Made by a program: the position numbers and the translations under genes
Shown: positions 29,991-38,047 of the stretch, in pieces
Position numbering within the stretch: the stretch's first letter is position 1
How the letters are laid out: each line of letters opens with the position of its first letter
Assembly (NCBI RefSeq): GCF_009733595.1
Contig: NZ_WOFH01000001.1
Span: 372,001 to 436,000, forward strand
Reading direction: 5' to 3'
DNA length: 64,000 bases
Origin: Actinomadura litoris
GTDB taxonomy: Bacteria; Actinomycetota; Actinomycetes; Streptosporangiales; Streptosporangiaceae
The notes under the pieces: generated by a model
Databases searched by the model: none
What the model was told of the DNA's origin: nothing
What the model saw: the letters and a program-made list of their open reading frames with translations, nothing else

Positions 29991-30709
29991 CGCGCGCTCC
30001 TCCCTGGCGTCCGGCGGCCCGCCTCCGCGCCGTCCCCGTAGCCTCTGCCTTCACGAGGGAGACCGGTCCCCCGCGGTTGGACGCCCGGGGAGGCCGTCGC
30101 GTTCGCCTCGTCACCCAGGGTTACCGGCGGGTAAAGCTCGGCGAGCGCGCGGGACGGGACGCCGACGTAGAGCGTCTCGCCCGTCCGGACGCGGACCTCG
30201 ACCGAGCGCGGCCCGCCCTCCAGCGCCTCGGCGGCCCCGCGCAGCCGACCGGTCAGGTGGTGGACGCGCTGGTTGGCGCTGCCGCGCAGGCCCCGGTCGT
30301 CGTTGCGCTCGGCGACGTACAGGCCGTCGATGAGCACGTCCACCTCGGCGAGCAGCGCGGCCACCCCGTCGTTCGGCGGACGGCTGCGAAGCCGTTCGAG
30401 CCGGTACCCCGTGAAGCAGACCAACGTCAGGCCGGAACGGTCCCGGCGGGCGATCCGCGCGACCTCCGCGAGCCCGGCGGCCTGCGCCATCGGCTCGCCG
30501 CCGGAGAACGTCAGGCCGGTCACGGCGGGGTCGGCGAGCAGCTCGGCGGCCAGCTCGGCCGGCGCGACCGACCGCGCCGGACGGTCGGGGATCCACTCGG
30601 GCGCCAGGCACCCCGGGCAGTGGAACGGGCACCCCTGGACCCACACGACCGACCGCGTGCCCGGTCCGAGCGCGCGGGTACCCACGCATGTTTCAGCCAC
30701 GTTGAGCAT
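29987..30709 (-). CDS. Radical SAM (4Fe-4S single cluster) protein
   Basis: From ATG 30709 the protein is 240 residues. C27, C31 and C34 in GCPFHCPGC bind a 4Fe-4S cluster in the C-x3-C-x2-C spacing of radical SAM enzymes. LTFSGGEPMAQAAGLAEV is the SAM-binding GGE motif. The size and the short N-terminus resemble NrdG-type activases (glycyl radical activating enzymes), but no glycyl radical partner is nearby. It is the first gene of the eight-gene operon; a TACAAT -10 candidate lies on the minus strand at 30777-30772. It may modify a partner in the operon, which is inference. Confidence 0.85.
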   Translation of the reverse strand: MLNVAETCVGTRALGPGTRSVVWVQGCPFHCPGCLAPEWIPDRPARSVAPAELAAELLADPAVTGLTFSGGEPMAQAAGLAEVARIARRDRSGLTLVCFTGYRLERLRSRPPNDGVAALLAEVDVLIDGLYVAERNDDRGLRGSANQRVHHLTGRLRGAAEALEGGPRSVEVRVRTGETLYVGVPSRALAELYPPVTLGDEANATASPGVQPRGTGLPREGRGYGDGAEAGRRTPGRSAR

Positions 30710-30849
30710 TCGACCGTTCGGGGGGATCGGGGATGGGTGAGTGACCGGGTGACGCCTGCCAGTGCGCCGGATTGTACGGGGTTGCCTGCCTCGCACTAAT
30801 GGCAGGTGACACAAACTGTTGGCGGCGGCTCGGGTATTTTCGGGGGCGG

Positions 30850-30865
30850 TGACCGGATCCGGTCA
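30850..30865. promoter_or_regulatory. 16-bp perfect palindrome in the divergent promoter region
   Basis: TGACCGGATCCGGTCA is its own reverse complement. It lies in the gap between the radical SAM operon and the plus-strand genes at 30998 and 31414. A smaller repeat, CCTGCC/GGCAGG, is at 30785-30806. It is a candidate operator for one or both directions. Confidence 0.5.
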
Positions 30866-30997
30866 GGTTCGGGGAGTGCGCACACCGTGACGCGGAGTCG
30901 TTCTTGTTCGCGCGCTATCCTGCCAAATCGGCCCCCGCAGCCGGTCATCATTCCTCACCACCCCGTTCGCCCGAATGAACAGGAATGGCCACCTGAC

Positions 30998-31417
30998 ATG
31001 GTCCGCGCTCACGAGGACCCTCCGAGCCATGGGGATCCCACCCGGCTACCGCCCCTGCCGCGGGTCACCACGATCGTCCCGCCGGGGGTCATCTTCGACG
31101 AGGCCGCCCTCGTCCGCCACAGGCCCGTCATCGTGGGGGCCCGAACCCGGTTCGGCCGGTTCGCGACGGGCCCGCTGCTGCGGCGCCGCCCGCGGCTGCC
31201 GCGCTTCGCCGTGGCGCCCGGCCTGCCCCGGGCGCACTGGCAGATGCCGTCCGGCCCGTTCACGCGCTCGCCCGTGATGCGTTCGCCCACGCTGGGTTCC
31301 GCGCCGTCCGCCCGGGTGCCGCGGGCACCGGTTCCGGCCCCCCGCGGCACCGCCGTGACCTGGCGATTCCCCCTCCTCGACCGACTTCCCACTCTCCGCC
31401 GAAAGCAGCGTCCATGA
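30998..31417 (+). CDS. Hypothetical protein coupled to DUF4407 gene
   Basis: A 139-residue arginine- and proline-rich protein (VTTIVPPGVIFDEAALVRHR, LPRAHWQMPSGPFTRSP) with no recognised domain. The frame is open to 30806 upstream, so the start is uncertain; ATG 30998 has a weak AGGA site 13 bases upstream. Its stop overlaps the DUF4407 ATG by four bases (ATGA), which supports it being translated. It could be an intrinsically disordered partner of the membrane protein. Confidence 0.45.
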   Translation: MVRAHEDPPSHGDPTRLPPLPRVTTIVPPGVIFDEAALVRHRPVIVGARTRFGRFATGPLLRRRPRLPRFAVAPGLPRAHWQMPSGPFTRSPVMRSPTLGSAPSARVPRAPVPAPRGTAVTWRFPLLDRLPTLRRKQRP

Positions 31418-33042
31418 CGAGTGTCCCCAGGCGAACGGTCGGATTTCATCCGCTGATCTGGCTGTCCGGCGCCCGGCCGGAAATTCTCGCGCAATGCCCC
31501 ACCGAGCGCGGGAAATACCAGGGCATCGGTGCGGCCGTGCTCATCACCGCCGGCATGGCGGCCGTCTCGATGGCGTTCGCGCTGTCGATGGCGATCAAGG
31601 CGCCGCTGGTGGTCGCGCTGGTGTTCGCCCTGCTCTGGGGTCTGGCGATCATGATGCTGGACCGCTGGCTGGTCACCACGATCCAGCGCCAGGAGCACAA
31701 GCGCCACGCGTTCTACCTCGCCGCGCCCCGGCTGCTGTTCGCGCTGCTGATCGGCATCGTCATCTCCACCCCGCTGGTCCTCCAGATCTTCAAGCCCGAG
31801 ATCAACGTGCAGCTGGAGCAGATGAAGGCCGAGGCCGCCAACTCCAACGCGCAGAACGCGGAGGCCGGCAAGCTCGGTCAGCGGATCGCCAAGCTGGACG
31901 CGGAGGCCAAGCGGCTTGAGGGGATCATCAGCAACAACGGCGACACCGGCACCGACCAGAACGCCGACCGGACGCTCGCCGGGCTGCGCAAGCAGGAGGG
32001 CGACGCGCTGAAGCGCGTCAACGCCGCCCGCAAGAAGCTCGGCTGCGAGCTCAGCGGGCAGGGCGGCCAGTGCACGGCCGGCGACGGCCCCCTCGCGCGC
32101 CTGAGCAAGCAGGAGCTGGACGACGCCGAGGGCCAGCTCAAGAACATCCGCGACCAGATCGCGGCGCGCCAGGCCCAGTTGCAGCGCGAGGGCTCCACGT
32201 CCCGCCAGCAGAACCTCGCCACCGCGAAGCAGCGGCTCCCGCAGGCCCGCAAGGAGCTGGCCGCCGCGCAGCAGCAGCGCGACCGCCTCGACGAGGGCTT
32301 CGCCGACAGCAACGCCACCTCCGACGGGCTCCTGCTGCGGATCAAGGCGCTGAACGAGCTCACCGAGCAGCAGAGCACGCTGATGTGGGCGCACCTCCTG
32401 CTGCTCCTGCTGTTCACCTCGATCGAGTGCCTGCCGATCTTCGTGAAGCTGCTGCTCACGCTCATGCCGAAGAAGAACCTCTACGAGGAGATCCTGGAGG
32501 TCGAGGAGCACCGGCAGCTCCGCGTCGCCGAGGAGCGCGCCCGCCGCGAGCAGAACGCGCAGATCCTGGACGCCGAGGACATCATCACCCAGGCCCGGCT
32601 GCTCCGCGAGGCGCGCGACGCCGTCATCCCCCGGATGGTCGAGCAGACCGTCCGGGCGGAGGAGGAGATCGCGCAGGCGGTCCTGCACGAGTGGCGCAAC
32701 CGGGAGCTGCGCAACATCCCGGGCAACGTCGACAACTACCTGCGCTCCGACCACTTCCCGCGCGTCGACCCGCATCCCGGGCAGCCGCAGGGCGGCGGGG
32801 TCCAGCCGGGCGCGCCGATCCCCGGCCATCCCGGACAGCCCGGACCCGCTCCGGTCCCGTCGGTGCCGCCGCGTCCGGGGCCGGGACGCGGGCCGCTCCC
32901 GCCGTCCGCGCCGCCGCCGTCGGGCCCGCCCGCGTCCGCGCCGCCCGCCCCGGCTCCGGCGCCCGCTCCGGCTCCGCCGAACGGCGTCCCGAGCAACCGC
33001 CACGGGCCGTGGCAGGGGCCGCCGCCCGGCTCGTTCTCCTGA
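31414..33042 (+). CDS. DUF4407 membrane protein
   Basis: The 542-residue protein has TM helices at about 39-58 (IGAAVLITAGMAAVSMAFAL), 68-85 and 105-125, then a long periplasmic or cytoplasmic coiled coil (about 130-320; SKQELDDAEGQLKNIRDQIA), a fourth TM near 325-350 and a coiled-coil C-terminus with a Pro/Gly-rich tail. That is the DUF4407 architecture. A Cys pair (GCELSGQGGQC) lies in the coil. It diverges from the radical SAM/GTPase operon across a 288-base gap and may be the membrane arm of that system, but this rests on position. Confidence 0.85.
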   Translation: MTSVPRRTVGFHPLIWLSGARPEILAQCPTERGKYQGIGAAVLITAGMAAVSMAFALSMAIKAPLVVALVFALLWGLAIMMLDRWLVTTIQRQEHKRHAFYLAAPRLLFALLIGIVISTPLVLQIFKPEINVQLEQMKAEAANSNAQNAEAGKLGQRIAKLDAEAKRLEGIISNNGDTGTDQNADRTLAGLRKQEGDALKRVNAARKKLGCELSGQGGQCTAGDGPLARLSKQELDDAEGQLKNIRDQIAARQAQLQREGSTSRQQNLATAKQRLPQARKELAAAQQQRDRLDEGFADSNATSDGLLLRIKALNELTEQQSTLMWAHLLLLLLFTSIECLPIFVKLLLTLMPKKNLYEEILEVEEHRQLRVAEERARREQNAQILDAEDIITQARLLREARDAVIPRMVEQTVRAEEEIAQAVLHEWRNRELRNIPGNVDNYLRSDHFPRVDPHPGQPQGGGVQPGAPIPGHPGQPGPAPVPSVPPRPGPGRGPLPPSAPPPSGPPASAPPAPAPAPAPAPPNGVPSNRHGPWQGPPPGSFS

Positions 33043-33045
33043 CGG

Positions 33046-34197
33046 TCAGCGGAACGCGTCGAGGCCCGTGACGGCCTTGCCCAGCGTCAGCAGGTGGACC
33101 TCCTGGGTGCCCTCGTAGGTGAGGACGCTCTCCAGGTTGTTCATGTGCCGGATCACCGGATACTCCAGCGTGATCCCGTTGGCGCCCAGCACCGTCCGGG
33201 CCTCGCGCGCGACGTCCAGCGCCGCGCGGACGTTCGCGAGCTTGCCGAACGACACCTGCTGCGGGGTCGCCTCCCCCGCGTCCTTCAGCCGCCCCACGCG
33301 CAGCGCGACGAGCCCCGCCTGGCCGAGCGCGACCTCCATCCAGGCGAGCTTCTCCTGCGTGAGCTGGAACGCCCCGATCGGCCTGCCGAACTGCTCGCGC
33401 GTCTTCGCGTACCCGACGGCCGCCTCGTAGCAGGACCGGCCCGCGCCGACCGCGCCCCACACGATCCCGAACCGCGCCTCCGACAGGCAGCCGAGCGGCC
33501 CCTTCAGCCCGCGCACGCCGGGCAGCAGCGCCGCGTCCGGCAGGCGCACGCCGTCCAGGACCAGCTCGGAGGTCACCGACGCGCGCAGCGACAGCTTCCG
33601 GTGGACGTCGCGCGCCGTGAACCCCGCCGTGCCCCGGGGGACGAGGAAGCCGCGGATGCCCTCGTCCGTCCGCGCCCACACCACGGCGACGTCGGCGACC
33701 GACCCGTTGGTGATCCACATCTTGGTGCCGTCCAGCACCCAGTCGGCGCCGTCGCGGCGGGCGCGGGTCCGCATGTCGCCGGGGTCGGAGCCCCGGTCGG
33801 GCTCGGTCAGCCCGAAGCAGCCGATCGCCTCGCCCGCCGCCATCCGCGGCAGCCACTCCCGCTTCTGCTCCTCCGACCCGTACCGGTGGACGGCCGTCAT
33901 CGCCAGCGACCCCTGGACCGACACGAAGCTCCGCAGCCCCGAGTCGGCCGCCTCCAGCTCCCGGCACGCGACCCCGTAGGCGACCGCGCTCGTCCCGGCG
34001 CAGCCGTAGCCGCCGAGGTGCATGCCGAGGAGGCCGAGGGCGCCCAACTCGGGCGCCAGCTCGCGGACGGGGAAGGTCCCGTCCTCGAACCAGCCCGCCA
34101 CGTGCGGCGCGACCCGCTCCGCCGCGAACGCCCGGACCGTGTCGCGGACCATCCGCTCCTCGCCGGTGAGCAGGTCGTCGACGCGCAGCACGTCCAT
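33046..34197 (-). CDS. Acyl-CoA dehydrogenase, probably glutaryl-CoA dehydrogenase type
   Basis: The 383-residue flavoprotein has the ACAD fold: GCFGLTEPDRGSDPGDMRT (FAD/substrate loop), WITNGSVADVAVVWART, and the C-terminal YEGTQEVH in which the Glu is the catalytic base. The segment SGLRSFVSVQGSL carries the Arg which in glutaryl-CoA dehydrogenase pairs with the substrate gamma-carboxylate. That enzyme oxidises and decarboxylates glutaryl-CoA in lysine/tryptophan breakdown. GAGGAGG before ATG 34197 supports the start. No CoA-ligase or CoA-transferase gene is beside it, so substrate is a strong guess only. Confidence 0.85.
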   Translation of the reverse strand: MDVLRVDDLLTGEERMVRDTVRAFAAERVAPHVAGWFEDGTFPVRELAPELGALGLLGMHLGGYGCAGTSAVAYGVACRELEAADSGLRSFVSVQGSLAMTAVHRYGSEEQKREWLPRMAAGEAIGCFGLTEPDRGSDPGDMRTRARRDGADWVLDGTKMWITNGSVADVAVVWARTDEGIRGFLVPRGTAGFTARDVHRKLSLRASVTSELVLDGVRLPDAALLPGVRGLKGPLGCLSEARFGIVWGAVGAGRSCYEAAVGYAKTREQFGRPIGAFQLTQEKLAWMEVALGQAGLVALRVGRLKDAGEATPQQVSFGKLANVRAALDVAREARTVLGANGITLEYPVIRHMNNLESVLTYEGTQEVHLLTLGKAVTGLDAFR

Positions 34198-34334
34198 GCG
34201 GGGATCCTCCTCGCGGCCGATGTCGCCGCCAGGCTACGGCCTCCGGTCTCCTCCGCCGGGCCAGGGCGCGGGTCAGGGACGAATCAGGGCGAATCCCGAT
34301 GTCAGGGAACGCCCCGAATGGGCATGATCGGGGC

Positions 34335-34658
34335 ATGGACTTCGAGAAGAGCACCACCACCACGGGCAAACAGCTGCGCCGCACCCGCGACGGACGCATG
34401 ATCGCCGGGGTCTGCTCCGGCGCGGCGCGGTTCCTCGGCGTGGACGCGAACCTCGTCCGGCTGGGCATCGCCGTCTTCACGCTGTTCGGCGGCGCGGGCA
34501 TCGCGCTCTACGTCATCGGCTGGGTGCTGATCCCCGAGGAGGGCGCGCCCACCTCGATCGCGGAGGACCTGCTGAAGAAGGCGAGCGACTCCCCCACCGT
34601 GCAGGACGCCGTCAACAAGACCAAGGACGCCGTCAACAAGAACCGCTCCCACACCTGA
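34335..34658 (+). CDS. PspC domain protein
   Basis: The 107-residue protein is a single PspC domain: RRTRDGRMIAGVCSGAARFL, then VRLGIAVFTLFGGAGIALYV and VIGWVLIPEE. It has one or two membrane helices and a basic C-terminal tail (NKTKDAVNKNRSHT). PspC proteins sense envelope stress in the phage-shock response; in actinomycetes stand-alone copies are common. It is divergent from the acyl-CoA dehydrogenase gene and ends next to the convergent MFS gene. Confidence 0.9.
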   Translation: MDFEKSTTTTGKQLRRTRDGRMIAGVCSGAARFLGVDANLVRLGIAVFTLFGGAGIALYVIGWVLIPEEGAPTSIAEDLLKKASDSPTVQDAVNKTKDAVNKNRSHT

Positions 34659-36014
34659 TCAGGGCAGTGGGGCCGAGCGGCGGACGGCCCGCCCCGCGGC
34701 GAGCGGACGCGCCGCGCGGCCCGAGGCGTCCGCGGGGGCGGCGTCCGGCGGCGGCTCCTTGCGCATGGCCGCGATGACACCGCCGCGGATCTGGTTCCAC
34801 GTGACGGTCAGCGTCGTGGCCGCCGACAGGCCGAGGACGCCCGCGAACGCGACCACGGTCTCCGGCCCGAGGACCTGCGCGGCGGCGCCGCCGACCAGGA
34901 TCCCGAAGCCCTGGCCCGCGAGCAGGCCCGACTGGGCGAGCCCGAACGCCTGCCCGCGCCCCTCCGCCGGAACCGCCACCACGTACGCCGCGTTCGCCGC
35001 GATCTGGTAGGCGCTGCCCGCGCCCGACAGCGCCCACAGCACCACCACGCCCCACAGCGGCGGCCGCACCCCCGCGCCGATCAGCGGCAGGCACGCCAGC
35101 ATCGACATCCACCCCATCGCCCGCAGCCGGTTCGCCGGACGGACGAACCGGCTGAACAGGAACGCCCCCGCCACCATCCCCGTCGGCATCGCCGCCATCA
35201 GCAGCCCGACCGTCGCCGCGCCGCCGCCGAACGTCGCCGCGTACGGCGCGGCCAGCCCCTCCGGCACCACGTAGAACGCGCACAGCCACGCGAACGACAC
35301 CAGCGCGCGCAGCGTCAGGTCGCCGAAGACCAGGCGCGCGCCGTCCCGCGTGCCGCGCCACAGCCCGAGCGAGTCCCGTTCCCGGCGCTTGGACGCCGGA
35401 CGCGGCGCCAGCCCGCCGACCAGGATCACCGCCGAGAGCACGAAGGTCGCCGCGTCCATCGCGAGCGTCCCGTAGGTCCCGACCGCCGCGACGATCGCGC
35501 CGCCCGCCAGGAAGCCGAGCATCTGCGTGGCCTGGTGGGTGATGTTGTTGATCGCCGAGCCCGCGACGTAGCGGTCGCCCTCCAGCACGTCCGGCAGGAC
35601 GGCCGCGCGCGCCGCCGTGAACGGCGCGCCCAGCAGCACCATCAGGAACACCAGCGCGCACAGCCCCCAGAAGGGCATCGCCACCAGCGCCATCACCGTG
35701 ACGAGCCCGGCCCGCAGCACGTCGCACACGATCATGACCGTCCGGCGCGGGAAGAGGTCCGCGAGCCCCGACAGCACCGGCCCGCCCACGATCGGCGGCA
35801 CATAGGTCAGCGCGTACGTCAGCGCGGTCAGCAGCGCCGAGTTCGTATGCTCGTACACGAGCACGGCCAGCGCGACCTGGGCGAGCTGGTCGCCCACGAA
35901 CGACAGCACCTGCGCCAGCCACAGCGCGCGGAACTCCCTCACCGCGAACACCTCGCGGTACGTCGCCTGCGCCTCCGGCGGACGACGATGCCGGCCACTG
36001 TGCCTTCCCGTCAC
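34659..36014 (-). CDS. MFS transporter
   Basis: The 451-residue protein has about 12 hydrophobic segments, beginning REFRALWLAQVLSFVGDQLA after a basic leader, with the MFS loop signature in GLADLFPRRTVMIVCDVLRA (between TM2 and TM3). LAAPYAATFGGGAATVGLLM and the duplicated second half are typical of the drug-efflux-like DHA3 group. The GTG 36014 has GGGAG six bases upstream. The substrate is unknown. A candidate operator lies just upstream at 36047-36069, and an end-to-start gap of 84 bases separates it from the zincin gene. Confidence 0.85.
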   Translation of the reverse strand: MTGRHSGRHRRPPEAQATYREVFAVREFRALWLAQVLSFVGDQLAQVALAVLVYEHTNSALLTALTYALTYVPPIVGGPVLSGLADLFPRRTVMIVCDVLRAGLVTVMALVAMPFWGLCALVFLMVLLGAPFTAARAAVLPDVLEGDRYVAGSAINNITHQATQMLGFLAGGAIVAAVGTYGTLAMDAATFVLSAVILVGGLAPRPASKRRERDSLGLWRGTRDGARLVFGDLTLRALVSFAWLCAFYVVPEGLAAPYAATFGGGAATVGLLMAAMPTGMVAGAFLFSRFVRPANRLRAMGWMSMLACLPLIGAGVRPPLWGVVVLWALSGAGSAYQIAANAAYVVAVPAEGRGQAFGLAQSGLLAGQGFGILVGGAAAQVLGPETVVAFAGVLGLSAATTLTVTWNQIRGGVIAAMRKEPPPDAAPADASGRAARPLAAGRAVRRSAPLP

Positions 36015-36046
36015 GCACGCTCCCTGGGTTGGGCATCCCTCCCCAT

Positions 36047-36069
36047 TAACTCACGCTGCGTGGCAGTTA
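36047..36069. promoter_or_regulatory. Inverted repeat upstream of MFS gene
   Basis: TAACTCACG and CGTG..AGTTA pair as an imperfect stem (two bulged bases) 33 bases before the GTG start. It may be an operator or part of the MFS promoter region. Confidence 0.35.
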
Positions 36070-36098
36070 TGTGACCTACAGTGCCCAATTACTCGAAT

Positions 36099-36449
36099 CT
36101 AGTAGCCGAGTTCGTGCAACCGCTCGTCGTCGATCCCGAAATGATGCGCGATCTCGTGGACGACAGTGATCCGCACCTCCCGCACCACGTCGTCCGCGGA
36201 GTCGCAGATCCGCAGGATCTCGTTACGGTAGATCGAGATGTGATCGGGCAGGACCCCGCCGTACCAGTCGCCGCGCTCGGTGAGTGGTACGCCCTGATAG
36301 AGACCGAGCAGCCCCCGCTCGGGCGCGTCGTCCTCGACGACGATGACGACGTTGCGCATGCGGGCGGTCAGCTCGGATGGGATGGTGTCCAGGGCCTCGC
36401 CGACCAGGTCCTCGAACGCCTCCCTCGATATATCGATCACACCGTCCAT
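36099..36449 (-). CDS. Zincin-like metallopeptidase family protein
   Basis: The 116-residue protein belongs to the small MMP-like/zincin family (formerly DUF1025). HEIAHHFGIDDE, at the C-terminus, is the extended HExxHxxGxxD zinc site, so it may be a peptidase; no substrate is known for the family. It starts 17 bases from the divergent metallophosphoesterase gene, so their promoters must overlap each other or the opposite coding region. Confidence 0.9.
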   Translation of the reverse strand: MDGVIDISREAFEDLVGEALDTIPSELTARMRNVVIVVEDDAPERGLLGLYQGVPLTERGDWYGGVLPDHISIYRNEILRICDSADDVVREVRITVVHEIAHHFGIDDERLHELGY

Positions 36450-36466
36450 TGTGCAAGGGAGGCCCT

Positions 36467-38047
36467 GTGTCGCGGACCCCGGTCCGTACCGTCCTGACCG
36501 CCGCCGACCGGCTCCGCACCGCCCGGCCCCGGCTCCGCGCCGCCGCGACGGGCCGCTGGGCCAGGCTCGCCCTCGTCCTCGCCGTGGGCCTGCTCGGCGG
36601 CTACGCGGGCCTGCTCCTCGGCGGGCACGCCACCACCGCCGTCGGCCCCACCGACGTCCAACTCTCGTTCACGCCGTCCTGGGGCGGCGGCACCACGCTG
36701 AAGCTGCCGCCGCTCGGCGCCCTCCACCTCGACACCCACTGGGGCCCGGTCTCCCTCCAGGCCCGCGTCACCGACCTGCGCCCGGAGGAGGCGCGCAAGC
36801 TCATCGAGAACGACGCCGAACTCGACCGCGTCACCGACCAGATCGCCGAGCAGATCCGGCACGGCGTGATCGTCATGCTCGCCCGCGCGATCGCCTTCGC
36901 GCTGGCCGCCGGCTTCGTCGTCTCCCTCGCCCTGTTCCGCTCCTGGCGGCGCGCCCTGGTCAGCCTCGCCGCGTCCGCGACGGGCCTGGTCGCGCTCGCC
37001 CTCACCGCCGCGCTGACCTTCAACCCGCAGTCGGTCGCCGAACCCCGCTACACCGGCCTGATGGCCAACGCCCCCCAGGTCGTCGGCGACACCCAGAGCG
37101 TCGCCGCCCGGTTCTCCGTCTACCGCGCCCAGCTCGCCCACCTCGTCGGCAACGTCTCCAAGCTGTACGCGGCGACCTCCACCCTCCCGATCTACGAGCC
37201 CGACCCGTCCACGCTGCGCGTCCTGCACGTCTCCGACATCCACATCAACCCCGCCGCCTGGAACGTGATCCGCTCCGTCAGCACCCAGTTCCAGGTGGAC
37301 GTCATCATCGACAGCGGCGACCTCATGGACCACGGCACCAAGGCCGAGGACAAGTTCGCCAACGACATCTCCGACCTCAAGGTCCCCTACGTCTACGTCC
37401 GCGGGAACCACGACTCCAAGAACACCCAGAAGGCCGTCGCCCGCCAGAAGAACGCCATCGTCCTGGACGACGCCACCCGCACGGTCGAGGGCCTGAACAT
37501 CTACGGCGTCGGCGACCCCCGCTTCACCCCCGACAAGAGCACCCGCGACGACTTCGTCGGCGCCGACCAGCTCCGCGCCGAGGGCCTCTCGCTCGCCGAC
37601 CGCCTCCGCGCCACCGGCAGGCTCCCCGACATCGCCGTCGCCCACGACCCGGCCGAGAGCGAGGCGTTCTCCGGCCTCACCCCCCTCATCCTCTCCGGCC
37701 ACGCCCACACCCGCTCCACCAAACTCCTCCCCACCGGCACCCGCCTCTTCGTCCAGGGCTCCACCGGCGGCGCGGGCCTCCGCGGCCTGGAGAAGGAGCA
37801 GCCCACCCCCATCGAACTCTCCGTCCTGTACTTCAGCCGCGCCAGCCACCGCCTCCAGGGCTGGGACGACCTCCGCCTCGGCGGCCTCGGCCTCACCTCC
37901 GCCCAGATCGAACGCCACCTGGAACCCGACCCCGACCGCCCCATCAAGCCCCCGGCCCCCTCCCCGCCCCCGACTCCCACGTCCCCGTTCCCGTCCGGCG
38001 AGCCCACGACCACCCCGCCGACCAGCCCGTCCCCCGGACGCCGATAA
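36467..38047 (+). CDS. Membrane-anchored metallophosphoesterase
   Basis: From GTG 36467 (AAGGGAGG upstream) the protein is 526 residues. It has a TM helix at about 25-45, a pair near 130-180 (IVMLARAIAFALAAGFVVSL), and then a calcineurin-like phosphoesterase domain with all metal motifs: LHVSDIHINP, DSGDLMDHG, RGNHDS, AHDPAE and SGHAHTRS. The C-terminal tail is proline-rich. The catalytic domain probably faces outward, after the last TM. Actinobacterial homologues are annotated as metallophosphoesterases of unknown substrate. It ends 71 bases before the tRNA-Glu. Confidence 0.9.
   Translation: MSRTPVRTVLTAADRLRTARPRLRAAATGRWARLALVLAVGLLGGYAGLLLGGHATTAVGPTDVQLSFTPSWGGGTTLKLPPLGALHLDTHWGPVSLQARVTDLRPEEARKLIENDAELDRVTDQIAEQIRHGVIVMLARAIAFALAAGFVVSLALFRSWRRALVSLAASATGLVALALTAALTFNPQSVAEPRYTGLMANAPQVVGDTQSVAARFSVYRAQLAHLVGNVSKLYAATSTLPIYEPDPSTLRVLHVSDIHINPAAWNVIRSVSTQFQVDVIIDSGDLMDHGTKAEDKFANDISDLKVPYVYVRGNHDSKNTQKAVARQKNAIVLDDATRTVEGLNIYGVGDPRFTPDKSTRDDFVGADQLRAEGLSLADRLRATGRLPDIAVAHDPAESEAFSGLTPLILSGHAHTRSTKLLPTGTRLFVQGSTGGAGLRGLEKEQPTPIELSVLYFSRASHRLQGWDDLRLGGLGLTSAQIERHLEPDPDRPIKPPAPSPPPTPTSPFPSGEPTTTPPTSPSPGRR

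Noticed and set aside
18170..30709. Possibility that the eight-gene block is an ESX/type VII locus because of the EccA-like AAA protein
   Set aside because: No WXG100, EccB/C/D or mycosin genes; the GTPase/GAP1 partners do not fit.
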